Below are positions 44,994 through 56,202 of a stretch of DNA of 64,000 nucleotides, piece by piece. Made by a program: the position numbers and the translations under genes. Location: the NCBI RefSeq assembly GCF_963678635.1, contig NC_087062.1:53578473-53642472 (forward strand). The letters run 5' to 3'. The stretch is from Symsagittifera roscoffensis (lineage: Eukaryota; Xenacoelomorpha; Acoela; Convolutidae). The notes under the pieces are model-generated. The model did no database searches. It was not told where the DNA came from and saw only the letters and a list, made by a program, of their open reading frames with translations. Positions within the stretch are counted from its first letter, which is position 1; every line of letters begins with the position of its first letter.

Positions 44994-45882
44994 TCAGACC
45001 ATCTACTGAAGAGATACAGACATTTTTTTCGAAAAGCTCATCCTATATCATTTTTCTAAAGTTGAAATCATGTTCACTGAACTCAATATAATAAAAAAGG
45101 AAAAATGAAAAGTATCAATTAAAACTTAACTTTCTGTTCAACGATAAATTTGACAAATAAAACATCAGTATCTACATCAAGTTTTCGATATCCACTTGTC
45201 AAAATGTCCCTTATTTTACAAAAAGCGGCAGAATGGGGTCCATTAATTGAACTTTCAAATCTTTTTAAAGTTTCTGTATTCATCTCATCTGTTTGAACAT
45301 GTCTGCTTTCTGTGTGTTTCTTTGAAACTGAAGTCGAAATTCTTGCGGATTTGTTTGACGTCGATGATGCAGCAGGCGTAACTGTATTATCAATTCGTTT
45401 CTGTCCCCCAACGCCCGGAGATTTCTTGCAAAAATTTTGATTTGGTGAAGTTTGTTTGTTATATGATGTTGCAGAAAGCAATAAATTGGTTAAACGTTTT
45501 TTGATTGCAGTGAAATCTAACAAATCGAGATTGGCTGCAACAGGTTGTGCTGAATAAGTGAGAGCTAGTTTAAGCTTGTCAAATAACTCACCGTTTCCTT
45601 TGACATCTTTAGCAGGAGAAACTAAGTATTTGAAGCAAGTGAAAACACAAGGAACACTGAAACATTTTTGGGAAGGAAAAAATTGGTGTAATTGTTCCTC
45701 TGAATCTACTTGAATCAATATATGGTAATGAGTTTTTTTCATTCTCGACTGAAAAAGGGCAATATTCAGATTTGAAGTGGCTTCCAAAAGCATAATTTTT
45801 AAAAGTAGATAAATTAGGTATTTTTCAGTAATAACAAATTTGATATTTGATTGAAATTTTTTGAAATAATCAGGTAACACAA
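44994..45882. repeat. Composite insertion: duplicate of 46614-46682 joined to duplicate of 42975-43780
   Basis: 44994-45057 matches 46614-46682 (GAAGAGATACAGACATTTTT), and 45058-45882 matches the Rep-like segment. The block sits between two copies of a ~63-bp target sequence starting CTTGCTCTTCAGGTTGATAT. Confidence 0.85.
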
Positions 45883-45886
45883 CTTG
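45119..45886 (-). pseudogene. Candidate HUH Rep-like endonuclease gene, copy B (longest open frame)
   Basis: A minus-strand frame open from 45991 to 45119 (290 codons), of which the first ~37 residues come from flanking DNA, so the native start is missing. Ordered motifs: FKFVIT (possible motif I); about 38 residues later THYHILIQVD, an H-hydrophobic-H motif followed by a beta-strand as in HUH endonucleases of Rep type; about 31 residues later FKYLVSPAKDVKGNGELF, with a Tyr and a downstream Lys that might be motif III, though the Tyr-Lys spacing is longer than usual. The C-terminal half is a Ser/Thr-rich linker and a terminal helix. In known Reps the His pair binds metal and the Tyr nicks DNA. 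The assignment is pattern-based only. Confidence 0.45.
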
Positions 45887-46081
45887 CTCTTCAGTTTGAT
45901 ATTTCAATTTTATCAAAACCAGTAAAAAAAAAATTTTGTATAAATACGATTGTGATGTTACACCGATATGTGAGTACCAGTTGCGATACACTGAAGAAAT
46001 TGAATTTTTTGATTGTTTATGGGGAATGGAACAGATTGAATCACCGTTATTAGTTACCCCGAAAGCTGATCATCTCCTATA

Positions 46082-46249
46082 ATGTCACCATGGCTTGATG
46101 AACCAAATTCTTCAACTCCAACGCGCACCCCCGAAGCGACAGTGAGTAATCACATGAAAAATTTGACTCCTTCTCTATGCCTTGCACCAAAGAGAAAGCG
46201 AAAGCTAACAACACTAGAAAAAGCTCAGGAGTATTTAGGTCTTATTTAA
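46082..46249 (+). CDS. Small hypothetical protein with basic NLS-like motif
   Basis: ATG 46082 to TAA 46249, 55 codons. It starts MSPWLDEPNSSTPTRTPEAT and contains CLAPKRKRKLTTLEKAQEYL. PKRKRKL resembles a classical nuclear localisation signal, and the N-terminus is Pro/Thr-rich like a phospho-regulated segment. It begins four bases after the stop of the preceding rightward frame, in another frame, so it could also be the C-terminus of that gene after a frameshift. It is the only short element frame here without an internal break. Function unknown. Confidence 0.4.
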   Translation: MSPWLDEPNSSTPTRTPEATVSNHMKNLTPSLCLAPKRKRKLTTLEKAQEYLGLI

Positions 46250-47270
46250 ATTTGAAACTGTGGTTGCGTTTGATTGATTTTAATTTGGTTTTATTGTGTA
46301 TAAAGATTTACACTTGAAACTCAGATTGATATTTAATAGCTTTCATTTGGTGTCCTCATGTATAAACATTTTAAAAATTAAAACTCTCTGCCTTTTAATG
46401 CTTCACTTATCAAGTTACTAGGAAAAGGAGAGCATAATAACTCATTTTATAACCGAATGTTCGACAAGTCTTCAATCTAAAAAAAAAATTTTTTAAATCT
46501 CGGAAAATGTTGAAAATTTTCATCTCCTAAACTTGAGATCCTATAGTCTTTAGACCTCTGAACAAAATTAATTAACTGGTCGTGAGCAGTATTTTGATAT
46601 ATTGCACGATTATGTTCAGACCATCCACTGAAGAGATACAGACATTTTTTTCGAAAAGCCTCATCCTATATCAATTTTCTAACTTTTTGTTACACGGTCC
46701 GATTATAGTCTTCCGACCACTCAAACTGCTGCTCTCAGTGAGCTACGCATTTTTCAACAAAGAGTCAGAACCTGTATTGCAAAGCTTTGTGGAGATCAAC
46801 GTTTAAAGCCCAAAAAAAACCCTTTTTATGAGATATTTTTTGGGTTAATCAAAGAAACGGGTTAGTTTTAATGAAAAAACAAGTGGTTCGTTAAACCTCT
46901 TTGAACATCACATATATCCTAATTGAAACTGAAAAAGTATTAATCGATTTCACAATATTCATAAGGTATCCTATGAAAAGATATACGTTTTTTTTTGCTG
47001 ATAACGGTTTTCTAATTGAAAAGCAATTGAAACTTTTTAAAAAATTGAACGCAAATCTAGTTTGATTTTATGTGTTTTTGGCGGGAAAACAACTACAATA
47101 CAAATTTTGGCAGGAAAAGTAACTTTAGACCTTCAAACGTTGTTGACGTAATTGAAATTTATAATTTTGAAAAGTTAACTTTCTAAGAGTATTTAACATC
47201 TTTTTAATAAAAAATTTCCTTCCCAATCGTTTTTTTTCAACATTTCTAATTGTAAAATTGAAGCAATTTT
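46250..47270. promoter_or_regulatory. Divergent intergenic region of the Maverick
   Basis: About 1 kb of AT-rich DNA between the leftward gene block and the rightward polymerase gene, with only a short + frame at 46582-46806 over duplicated sequence. TTGGCGGGAAAA-like words occur at about 47079, 47110 and 47320, a possible E2F-like motif (TTGGCGGGAA), as expected of a promoter active in S phase. No experiment supports this; it is inference from position and motif. Confidence 0.35.
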
Positions 47271-47273
47271 GTT

Positions 47274-47477
47274 ATGTTTTCTAGACGTTTTGGTTCAAAG
47301 TTCATTCCAACTCAAATTTTGGCGGGAAAAGAGTTCAAATTCAAAGTTAAGCGTGAAAAGCTATTCAAATTCAAAATTAAGCGGGAAAAGCTAATCAAAT
47401 TCAAAGTTAAGCCGGAAAAGCTATTTAAATTCAAACCGAGAAGGGAAAAGGAATTGAAGCTAGCTGCAGTAATTTAA
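47274..47477 (+). CDS. Lys/Phe-rich repeat ORF upstream of polymerase B
   Basis: 67 codons from ATG 47274. Residues 21-60 are four 10-residue repeats of the type KFKVKREKLF, encoded by a 30-bp minisatellite (TTCAAATTCAAAGTTAAGCG). It is highly basic and ends before polB. It may be a real small protein or an open minisatellite; the preserved frame through four units slightly favours coding. Confidence 0.3.
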   Translation: MFSRRFGSKFIPTQILAGKEFKFKVKREKLFKFKIKREKLIKFKVKPEKLFKFKPRREKELKLAAVI

Positions 47478-47543
47478 ACCTTTTGGTATTTAGTTGGGAT
47501 TCATTCCCTTTCCTGCTTCGCTTTAAAACAGTTTCAGAGTGAA

Positions 47544-50500
47544 ATGGGTTTCAAGTGTACCTATTGTCCCAAAATTTTTACATCAAAATTGAATAGATCT
47601 CTTCATGAACGAAACTTTAACGCTGTTGAAAAAGACTTACCCGTTTTTACTTGCTACCATTTTAAATTTAGCAGTTTACTGCTATCAAAATTACAGCAGC
47701 AGATTGAATCAGATTATCAAAAATTTAACAATTTATGTCGGTATTGTCGGCTTGGTTTTTGTGAACTTAAAGTTTTCAAGGATCACATGCAATCAGAGCA
47801 TGGGCTACCTGTTTTGGATCAACAACTTACATCACTCAGCAATTCCTCTAGCTCAATCACACATGCAAACGATATTGATAATTTTCCAGCTTCAATTGAA
47901 GTTCATGAATCAGCCATGAAAAATACGTTAATGAATTTTATTATTCCCAACCAAAAAATTGAACGTAATCTTATCGAATTTATGACCTTGAAAAAAAATG
48001 ACATTCAAAGTTTGATATTAGATAGAACCTGTAATGGACCCTGCAAAGTACAATTTTTGGCCAAACTTACTTTAATCAAGCATGCTACTGTTGTTTCGGA
48101 CCAAAGCGTGCAACAACCTGAGGACGAAAGCGTTGAAATGTTCGCTAATTCTATGATGGCGCCCATATATGCAAACGGTTTGTCTGATGATTCATTTCTC
48201 GAAATGCTCGGAAAAATGGAAACTGTGTTCCAGAATTTTTCAGCTCATGGTAGCGGCTGGGTTCTGCAGCGTGTAAATGAGCTTTACATTAAAATCGGAA
48301 AAGTGTTACCAATCAGAGGCTCTTCGTTTATACCTCTCCCTGCAAAAATAGCAAAATCGCATCAACTGATTAATCACAACAACCACAATTGCTTTTTGTT
48401 ATGCTACACTGCCGCCTATCATCTTAGATATAAGCCTGATCTAATTGTCAGGAGGTTAGTTGACCCTAAACTTGAAGAGACAGATCCACACACCTATACA
48501 AAACCCGGAACGCATCAGGCTTCTGATGATTTCGTTATGCCTATAAGCTTGAACATGATTCCTCAATTCGAGCGACCTAAAGACGTAAAGACATTCAAGT
48601 AAACGTGTTTCAATATCAAAAAAGAGATCTCATTCCAATGATTGTCTCAAAGTTTGAAAGTTCAGATAATTTTATCATGGATCTGCTTTTGTTATATAAA
48701 CCCGGAATGCACCACTTTGTTTTGATAAAAGACCTACTGCGATTTGTTTGTGAAGCTCGGAAGCACAAATTCCAAAGTTTCCTGCAGTTGTGTCGTAACT
48801 GTTTTCAAATTCATTACAATGCAATTGATCATAAAACGCATGAGCAGTTATCTAAAGATCATGAACCGGCTGTAGTGATAATGCCAACAGCCGAAAATGG
48901 CTGCCACAAGTATAAATTTAAAAACTTTCAAGCTCTCTGGTATGCACCTATTGCTATTTATTTTGACTTCGAATCGTTCCTGAATCCCGTTACAACATGT
49001 ATGAACAACCCACAAATTTACTCATCTCTGTTCCAGAAAAACATGAACCCTCCGGGTATTCAATGGTTGCTATTGACTATGAGTCCTCAGAACCATTTTT
49101 CTTTAGTCTTGACAGCTCTGAAAATTGTTCAGAAAATTTTATCAAAGAGTTACATCTATTAGCCCGAGACGTTTACATTTATAAACGGAGAGTGCCACAT
49201 TATTTGGGAGATCGCAGCCAACTGTGTGAAGAAGAAACTTTAACCTGTTGGATTTGTCAAGAAAACTTCAGTGAAAGCGAAGGAAAGTGCCTGGATCATT
49301 GTCACTCTTCGGGAAAGTTTCTAGGATGGACCCACGACAAATGTAATTTAGCGCGAAGAAACATAAGTTACATTCCAGTCGTTGGACACAATTTGCAGAA
49401 TTATCATATATGTCTAGCTCTGAACTAATGTGACTCGCGTAGTACAATACAAGTCATTCCATCACCGACGAGAAATATATTTAACTAATTATCGGTGTAG
49501 TGGTTAAAACCATTACACGAAAAAATCAAACCACACAAAACATTTATGAGTATCTTCGTTTTATAGATTCTTTCAAATTTCTAAATTCATCACTACAAAG
49601 GTTAGTTGACAATTTGCCTGCCAAAAATATTACAATTCTGGAAAACCACTTTCAAAACGTAGGCCAAACTTGTAGAACTCTCATACGTAGAAAAGGATTC
49701 TATCCTTATAATTACATGACCGATCGTAAAAAGTTTGACGAAAAAGAGTTACCGCCTCTCGAAAAGTGGGTGAATAGTTTAGACGGAGAAAAAATTGCTA
49801 TTAACGTTGATAACTTGGTTGAAGCAAAGGAATTTTTCAATCAATTAAATTGTCAGAACCTGCGCGACTATCATGACTTATCTTTGTCATGTGACACATT
49901 GCTCCTAGCCTGTGTCTTTGAGGAATTTCGCTCTATCAGCTATGAAACATATGGCCTTGATTGTGCTCATCATTTCACCGCTTCTAATTTAGCTGGCGCG
50001 CTTTCAAGCGGGTATGTAAAGCTGATGTTGAATTGCTAACGGATCGAGATCATTTAGACATGGTTGAAAAAATGATGCGAGGTGGAACTGCATCAATCTT
50101 TGAAAAACGACAGTTCACTGCAAACAACAAGCAAATGAACGAAACATTTATTGCGAGCGAAGATACTACATATGGCTTCATGGTTGATGCCAACATCTTA
50201 TACGGTGGAGTAATGCAAACTCACAAACTACCTGCAAGCCATTTCGAGACAATTGGCGTTAGAAATGAAAGAAATAATCAAGAAAACGAAGATGAGAATT
50301 CCATGTCAATAGAAGAAATTTTCGCAACCCCTGACGATTCAGACTACGGTTATATTGTTGAAACTGATTTAAAATACCCTCAATTGTTGCATGAAAGTCA
50401 CCGTGACTATCCACTGGCACCCACTAAGGAAGTTGTTCAAAAAGATTGGTTGAGCAGATACCAAACAAATATCTCAGAACAAATCAAAAACAATGAAAAC

Positions 50501-51317
50501 TGTGGAGCCGCAATTGGTAAATTGAAAAAATTTCTACAAATTTTACATGATAAATCTCATTATATAAATTATTATAAACTACTGAAACTCTACGTGAAGC
50601 TTGGCCTTATCGTTACAAAACTGTATCGCATCGTAAAGTTCAAACAAGAATTTTGGCTCGAACCGTACATAACTCTAAATACAAACAAACGGAAAGCGGC
50701 AAAAAACAAGTTTGAAGAAGCCCTGTACAAACTATTGATCAATTAAATTTATGGAAAAATGTGTGAGTCAAAAAGAAAGAGAATTAAAATCAAGATTTTA
50801 CGAGATGCTGAAGAAAGATTGCGAAATATAAGTAAGTTTGAATTTGAAACCTTTAAAATATTTGGCGAAGACATGGCTGCATTGACATTTGCACCAACGA
50901 AAATCAGACTGGATGTACCCACAATTGTAGGAGCGTGTATACTAAAGCTAGCAAAAATTGAGATGTACAAATTTCACTACGAGGTTATGAAGCTCAACTT
51001 CAACTGTCACCTCTTGTACTCAGACACTGACAGCCTAACGTACGAAACTAAAACGGAAAAAAACTCGAATTTTTATGAGAAACTGTACAAGAAACGTGAA
51101 ACTTTGGACAAATTTGACTTCTCCAATTATCCATCGGACCACTTCGTCTACAATGCAGAAAGAAAACAAACTTACAGTTTTAAAGTTTAAAGACGAATTC
51201 CCGGGTGATATAATTACAGAATTCGTTGCATTGAAGCCAAAGCTTTATTCAAGATTATCGCAAAGTAAGTACAATTACTTCAAAATTACCGGCTCAAAAT
51301 TGTTCAAAGAGCGCATT
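47544..51317 (+). pseudogene. POLB: Maverick protein-primed-type DNA polymerase B (PolB), frameshifted
   Basis: It replicates the linear element. From ATG 47544: a CxxC-type finger (C5, C8, H21) and a C2H2 finger (LCRYCRLGF...DHMQSEH). After a shift at 48598 come exonuclease motif I IYFDFES (48958-48975), then WICQENFSES and LDHCHSSGKFLGWTHDKCN, the Zn-binding insertion typical of Polinton polymerases (49245-49350). Next are FIDSFKFLNSSL and DYHDLSLSCD (exonuclease motif III, 49865), motif A MVDANILYGGVM (50181), motif B region ending N-stop-IYGK with a TAA at 50744-50746, and motif C LLYSDTDSLTYE (51010-51050). The tail FPGDIITEFVALKPKLYS ends at 51317, short of the usual thumb. Breaks: frameshifts near 48598, 49000, 49430-49500, 50015 and 51175, and the motif B nonsense codon. 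Confidence 0.93.
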
Positions 51318-54300
51318 TGAAAATTTTTGAAAACTTTTTTGAAAATAATTGAAAAATAAATTTTTGAAAAAATAATTTTTAAAAAAATTTTGAAAAAAAA
51401 TTTTGTCAAAAAATTTCGTTGAAAAAATATTTGTAATAAAAAATTAGAAAAAAAACTTTTTTGAAAAAATGTGGATCTTATGAAAAGGATGCGTACATGC
51501 ATTTTTTATTTTCAACTTCAAGTGTAAGTTTACAAAACAGTTAGATATAACATGATTAGTGAGCATCATTTTTTTTAGATACACGTAAGCATTCAGCATA
51601 TGGTAATGGCAATAAAACATAAAAAATTCACGGAATTAAAAGTCGCTGGGGCACATTTGCCAATTAGAATAAATGGGAAATCAACTCGAGTCTTAGTTTG
51701 TAAAATGATTTAGATCATCAACAGCTTTCTTGTTCTTCCTTTTAAACATAACCGTAATCACTCAAAAATTAGTATCATTTGAACCACTATTTTTAAACCA
51801 ACACTTACTTAAATGTATAACCTAATTTCCCATAAACTTAAACCTTAATCTAACACTATTTCAAGGCATATCCTTGTTTTGTAACAACCTAAAATATCTG
51901 CAAGTTAGATCATCAAGGCTTTCATTGGATCTTTAATTTTTAAATTAGTTCAATTTTTTTTAAAAACAACCAATCATCCAAAATTTCTCTTTATCAGTCA
52001 GAACTATTTTGTTTTCCGCATCTCCTAATACAAGCGTCTAACGACTTCAAACGTCGATTCAACCTCCAAACCTTATCAGCGACCCAAGACTAATAGAAAT
52101 TTTTGAAGAACTAAGCCTAGCCATGACTTTTTTGTTAAGTGCCGACCCTCGTTTTTATGCATCGCCTCAAAAAGGGTCCTGTGTCTGAAAGAGTTGGGTC
52201 TTTGATTTTTGGCAAAAAGACACAATTTTCCGATACCTTATTGGAAAAAAAAGGAAAAAAATCGGTCTATAAAATTATGGGGCCAGACAAAAATAATTTG
52301 TTTGCGTAAAAAGGGTCAAAAAAATTCCATTGGGCTCTTGTAGATTCCGAATATGTATCAATTGATGAGTTAAATTTAGTATTCGAAATTTTAGGGCTAT
52401 TTAAGTCTACCGTAGTTGTAGGGTTCGGCTCGAATTTTTTGAAATTCTGTTTCTCATCGAGAAATGATCCAATTTTTGAAAACTCATCGGTTCTGCTCTT
52501 TCTCGAATTAAATTAACCGACTGGAAAATAAATTATTTTTGAGGGCTAACTTTCCAACCTTTTTTGAAAAATCTGCAATAAAGTGTAGTTACACTGACAA
52601 CCCGAATTTGATCGCGGTGATTCAGCTTCGAAAGAATAGAAAAATAAGTTTGAGCCAGGATCATGTTGTTTTTTTGATCAAAAAAATCTTTAGAGCTATT
52701 TTCCACAATTTTAAATTTTAGCCTTAGAGATGTCTTTTTTTTGGCGGAAAAAATTAAACTTAGTTTTAGTATTTAGCCTAAGATTTTTTTCAACTTTGAT
52801 TTTGTTTGAAAATGATACGCACCTCACGTGTTTTCATTGGTAAGAGCTTTTCAGCGAGCACTTATTTGCTATAATGCGATTTTTAGATTTCGTGAAATTC
52901 AAGTTTGAGCCAAAGGTAAATTTTAAATTTAATGATGAAACTATGCATGTGATTTCTCCATGAATTGTATAGTATATTAGTGGAGTAAATTGAAAATGAG
53001 CTGATTTTTTTGGTTCTAGGTTAGGGCTTTTTTGGTTCAATTTTAATTTTCCTGCCATCTGTTACGTTTATGAAGCTAAAATTGTGTGAGCAAAATCTTC
53101 ATAAAGTTTAAAAAACATCCTCAAAGAGAGAAACAAGTTTAGAAAAAAGTTTGGGTCATTCCACGATCTTCAATTTTGGCGTGAACACTGGACACCCTCT
53201 AATGAGATTAAACTTCACTGACGGCTTCAATCTGATCATCAAACCTATGAAAAATGATCCCTAAAGATTTCTAATGCACTTTACAAAAGACTATATGTGG
53301 CCAAAGCAAGTATGATGAATTTTGACAAGAAAATTGAAAATTTTCCAAAAAAATAGAACGTGGGCTATAGATATACCTTTGGTTATTTATAAAAAGTGTT
53401 AAATTTATGTTTTTTTTTCTTTTCCACGTCTAACCAATAAAAATACCAATGACTCCTTATTCATCATAATGCACTTCTTAAAAGTTGAGTAAATTGAATT
53501 TGAGCAGATTTTTTTTTCGATGTTAGGGCTTTTTTGACCTAATTTTGAATTTTTCTTGATCCCTTGGACTTATGAAGCTAAAATTGTGTCTTTGAGCTCC
53601 TCAGAGACTTTATAATTCAACTTTTTAGAGTAAAAACAAGTTATAAAGTCTTTTAGTCGTTTCGTGATCTTCAATATTGGAGTGAAGACTGATCCTCTCG
53701 AACATGTTGTTCAAAGAGAGTAAGCTTCACTGACGGATTTCTTCTGATCATCAAACCTTTGAAACACGATCCCCATATCTGTCTAATGCTCTTTACAAAA
53801 GTCTCATATAAGATTTTAGCATAAAACTAAATATGGCTAAAGCAAGTTTGATGATGTTTGACAAGAAAATTGAAAATTTTCAGAAAAAATCGAACTTTGG
53901 TGAAGATATAGCATTTGGTTAGCCATAAAACATTTTCACAACACATTTTTTGTTTTTCATGTTTCAGCAAAAAACTTTTTCCAACTACTCCTAGTTAATC
54001 AAAATGCAAATTTTAAAATGGGTAAATTGAAGTTGAGCCGATTTTTTGTGTTTCGAGGTTAGGGTTTTTTTCTACAGCATTTTGATTTTTCCATCATCTA
54101 TTGGACTTGTGAAGCTAAAATTGTGTAAGTGAACTCCTCATAGACTGTATAAAACAACCTCAATAAGTACAAATGCTTTAAAAAATTTTGGCCTATTTCA
54201 CGATCAATTTCGGAGTTAATACTAATACTCTCGAACATATCGTTCAATGAGATGAAACTTCACTGACTGCATTTTTCTAGTTAATAAACCTCAATAAATT

Positions 54301-54442
54301 TTTGTGTCTCATAAACAGTTGTAAAACTGTCAGATAGTCTTCTGGCCCGAGAACCGTTTGTGGCTAAGTCAAGATGGATGAAAATAAAAAAAAAAATTTT
54401 TTTCTTCAATTCAAATTTTGGCTAGAAGTTTGCTTTTGGTAT
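51138..54442. repeat. 3.3-kb segmental duplication, left (source) copy
   Basis: It begins inside polB motif-C downstream sequence (ACCACTTCGTCTACAATGCA) and runs to CTTTTGGTAT. The copy at 56201-59464 is about 97% identical by eye, with scattered substitutions and small indels. This copy is continuous with the polymerase gene, so it is the source. Confidence 0.93.
51318..52970. other. Non-coding AT-rich sequence downstream of polB
   Basis: A TTTTTGAAAAAA-rich low-complexity stretch (51315-51480) is followed by unremarkable sequence. GCCGACCCTCGTTTTTATGC starts a short + frame (in the second copy 57142-57360) that is a shadow. No gene recognised. Confidence 0.4.
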
Positions 54443-54660
54443 GCTGGAAAAAAGAATATTTCTATGCTGTTCTGATTATCACTGTTTTGCTCTTAGAAAA
54501 TCTTTTCAACGACACTCGTTTTGATATAATGCGATTGTTACAAGTTGAGAAATTTAAAAATGAGCAGGAGGAAGGTTTTCGGTGTAAAGGTACTTTTGGC
54601 TCAGGGTTGCTTTTCTCATCAACCATTGGAAAAAAATCAATGAAAATGTGTGTGTACACT
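52975..54660 (+). repeat. Diverged tandem repeat, ~510-540-bp units
   Basis: Three to four units start with GTAAATTGAA(A/T)(A/T)TGAGC at about 52982, 53488 and 54024, with remnants at about 54545. Within each unit the same short blocks recur in order: GTTAGGGCTTTTTT, GAAGCTAAAATTGTGT, a TTCACGATC-like block, CTTCACTGACGG, ATCATCAAACCT, GACAAGAAAATTGAAAATTT. Between blocks the units have diverged strongly. No coding sequence. Confidence 0.75.
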
Positions 54661-56171
54661 CTCCATACTGTCGGAAATTTATCCTGAAGTTAAATTGTTC
54701 GATTAAAAAATAATTTGCGTCTTCTTATCAGGTTTAATTTTCTCAAGAACACTGATAGTTCCGAATTTGTCGATCAATGAGATGAAAGTTCACTGTGGAT
54801 ATTAAATCACCTAATCTGAATACAATTTGTGCTTTATATACCCTTAGACAATTTTTCAGCTGGAAAAGTGATCGTGGCTCAATCAAGTGAAGTGAAGTTT
54901 GGAAAAATGTCTCAAACCTTAGAAAAATCCATTTTTTAAAATAAGTTTTTCGCTTCTCAAACTCAAACTATTCAAGTTTTTTTTTCAGTTTTAGGTTTTA
55001 GGGTTCAAATATCGTTTTTTCGATTGAGCATTCGAAAGAAGGTTTAACCGTAATACTATGTTTTAGTTAAGTTTCAGAACCATTTTTTGGGTTGGGCTCT
55101 TTATCCCTCTTTTTTTTAAATTTTTAGTCAGTTTGCTTGTTGATAATGTTATTAACCCTAATTTTTGGTGTTTATTCAAAGATGTATCAAATTTTTTTCT
55201 ACTCTTTGGTGTTTTTTGGACTTGCTTAGTGTTTTTAGAGACAAGTTTCAGCTAATTTGTTGAAAATTCTGTAAATTCAATTTTTTGTGTTTACTCAATG
55301 AAGTAAGAACCTTTTCAGTGCTTTTTGGTATTTTCGGGATTTTAGTAGGGGTTTTCAGACAAATTTCAGCTATTTTCCAAAAAAAAGTTGACCCTTGTCA
55401 CTTTTTGGTGTTAAGCGCAAGTACCACAAAATGATAACTGGTATGTCACTTTTTCGTCTCATTTTTTGGCTACTTTTTATTGACCCAAAAGTGACATAAT
55501 ACCTTGTCACTTTTTGGGGTCACTTTTTGGCCACAAATATTTCCCTGTGCATACCACTCTCTGCAGACCCAGTAGCGAAGAAGTGACCGGGATAGGACCC
55601 TAACCATTTAATTTAGGATAAACAGTCATTAACTTCGGTTACTCATGCTTCACATGAGCCCCTCCTCCTAATTAACCCAGGCTTAAACATATCTAGTTTA
55701 GTAAGGTTAAAAAAGTATCTAACGATCAACTTGCGTTCTAATTATACCTGAACCTTTCGGAAGGATTTACTATTCTCCAATCCTCGATCACAAATCACAA
55801 CCTAAGTAAGATTAAGTAAGTTTTTCTTAACAAGAACCTTAGCCACCGAGAAAGTACAAAATCAATCTAACGAACTTCCAACCCGTCTATTTTCGACAAC
55901 TGATGTCCCAAATTATGATTACCTTACGAAAGTAGTAGGAACTAACATTTTAGGAATTATAAAGCCTAACACCTAGATTTTAACCATCATCCTGACACTT
56001 ATCTTAAGAGAAAATTTAAGAAATAAACCAACAATAGTACTCCACAATTCTTTAATTCAAAACACAAGATACCGTCTCGTAACTACACCACATAGACAGA
56101 AAACAGGACATATTAGATCAAAAAACAAAAAAAAAACCAGAAAGAAGGCAACAAAAACAAAACAAATAATC
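54661..56171. other. No recognisable gene; possible 5' part of LTR-element relic
   Basis: 54.7-55.5 kb is T-rich with CACTTTTTGG words, including a hairpin of CCAAAAGTGAC and GTCACTTTTTGG (55484-55517). From about 55560 the composition changes to A/C-rich on the + strand, like the gag-pol remnant further right, and a Lys/Gln-rich frame precedes 56171. This probably is the leader and early gag of the relic, but no LTR, primer-binding site or motif could be shown. Confidence 0.35.
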
Positions 56172-56202
56172 TACTATAAAAAAAATTTCTAAGACACGAA
56201 AC
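56172..56202 (+). repeat. Target-site direct repeat, left (about 30 bp)
   Basis: TACTATAAAAAAAATTTCTA and then AGACACGAAAC. The same word lies at 59464-59493, with one A fewer. Confidence 0.9.

Larger units (their letters stand above)
44799..46078 (+). pseudogene. Hypothetical rightward Maverick gene split by an 889-bp insertion
   Basis: The 5' part (ATG 44799) encodes KKSNEEEELNIKYLSYLTNS and LLALQVDILSKPVKKFLYKY up to the codons for DC near 44993. The sequence then jumps into duplicated DNA. The expected continuation appears after 45953, where the frame reads VTPICEYQLRYTEEIEFFDC and ends at TAA 46076-46078 after VTPKADHLL. The ~63-bp stretch at the break is present on both sides (44931-44993 and 45883-45953, the second with small insertions). 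The product would be about 105 residues, acidic in its C-terminal half. No family is recognised. Confidence 0.5.
34480..51320. mobile_element. Decayed Maverick/Polinton (adintovirus-like) element
   Basis: One ~17-kb block holds the diagnostic gene set of these viruses/transposons: adenain-like protease, double jelly-roll capsid protein, basic pX-like protein, penton, retrovirus-type integrase, FtsK/HerA-type packaging ATPase and family B polymerase. The virion and integration genes read leftward; the polymerase reads rightward. Every long gene carries stops or frameshifts, so it is a dead endogenous copy. Terminal inverted repeats and the 6-bp target duplication expected for the family were not found. 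The right end appears lost, since polB stops before its natural C-terminus. Confidence 0.9.

Noticed and set aside
52990..54090. Telomere-like TTAGGG words
   Set aside because: Single GTTAGGG words once per ~520-bp unit, not a tandem telomeric array.
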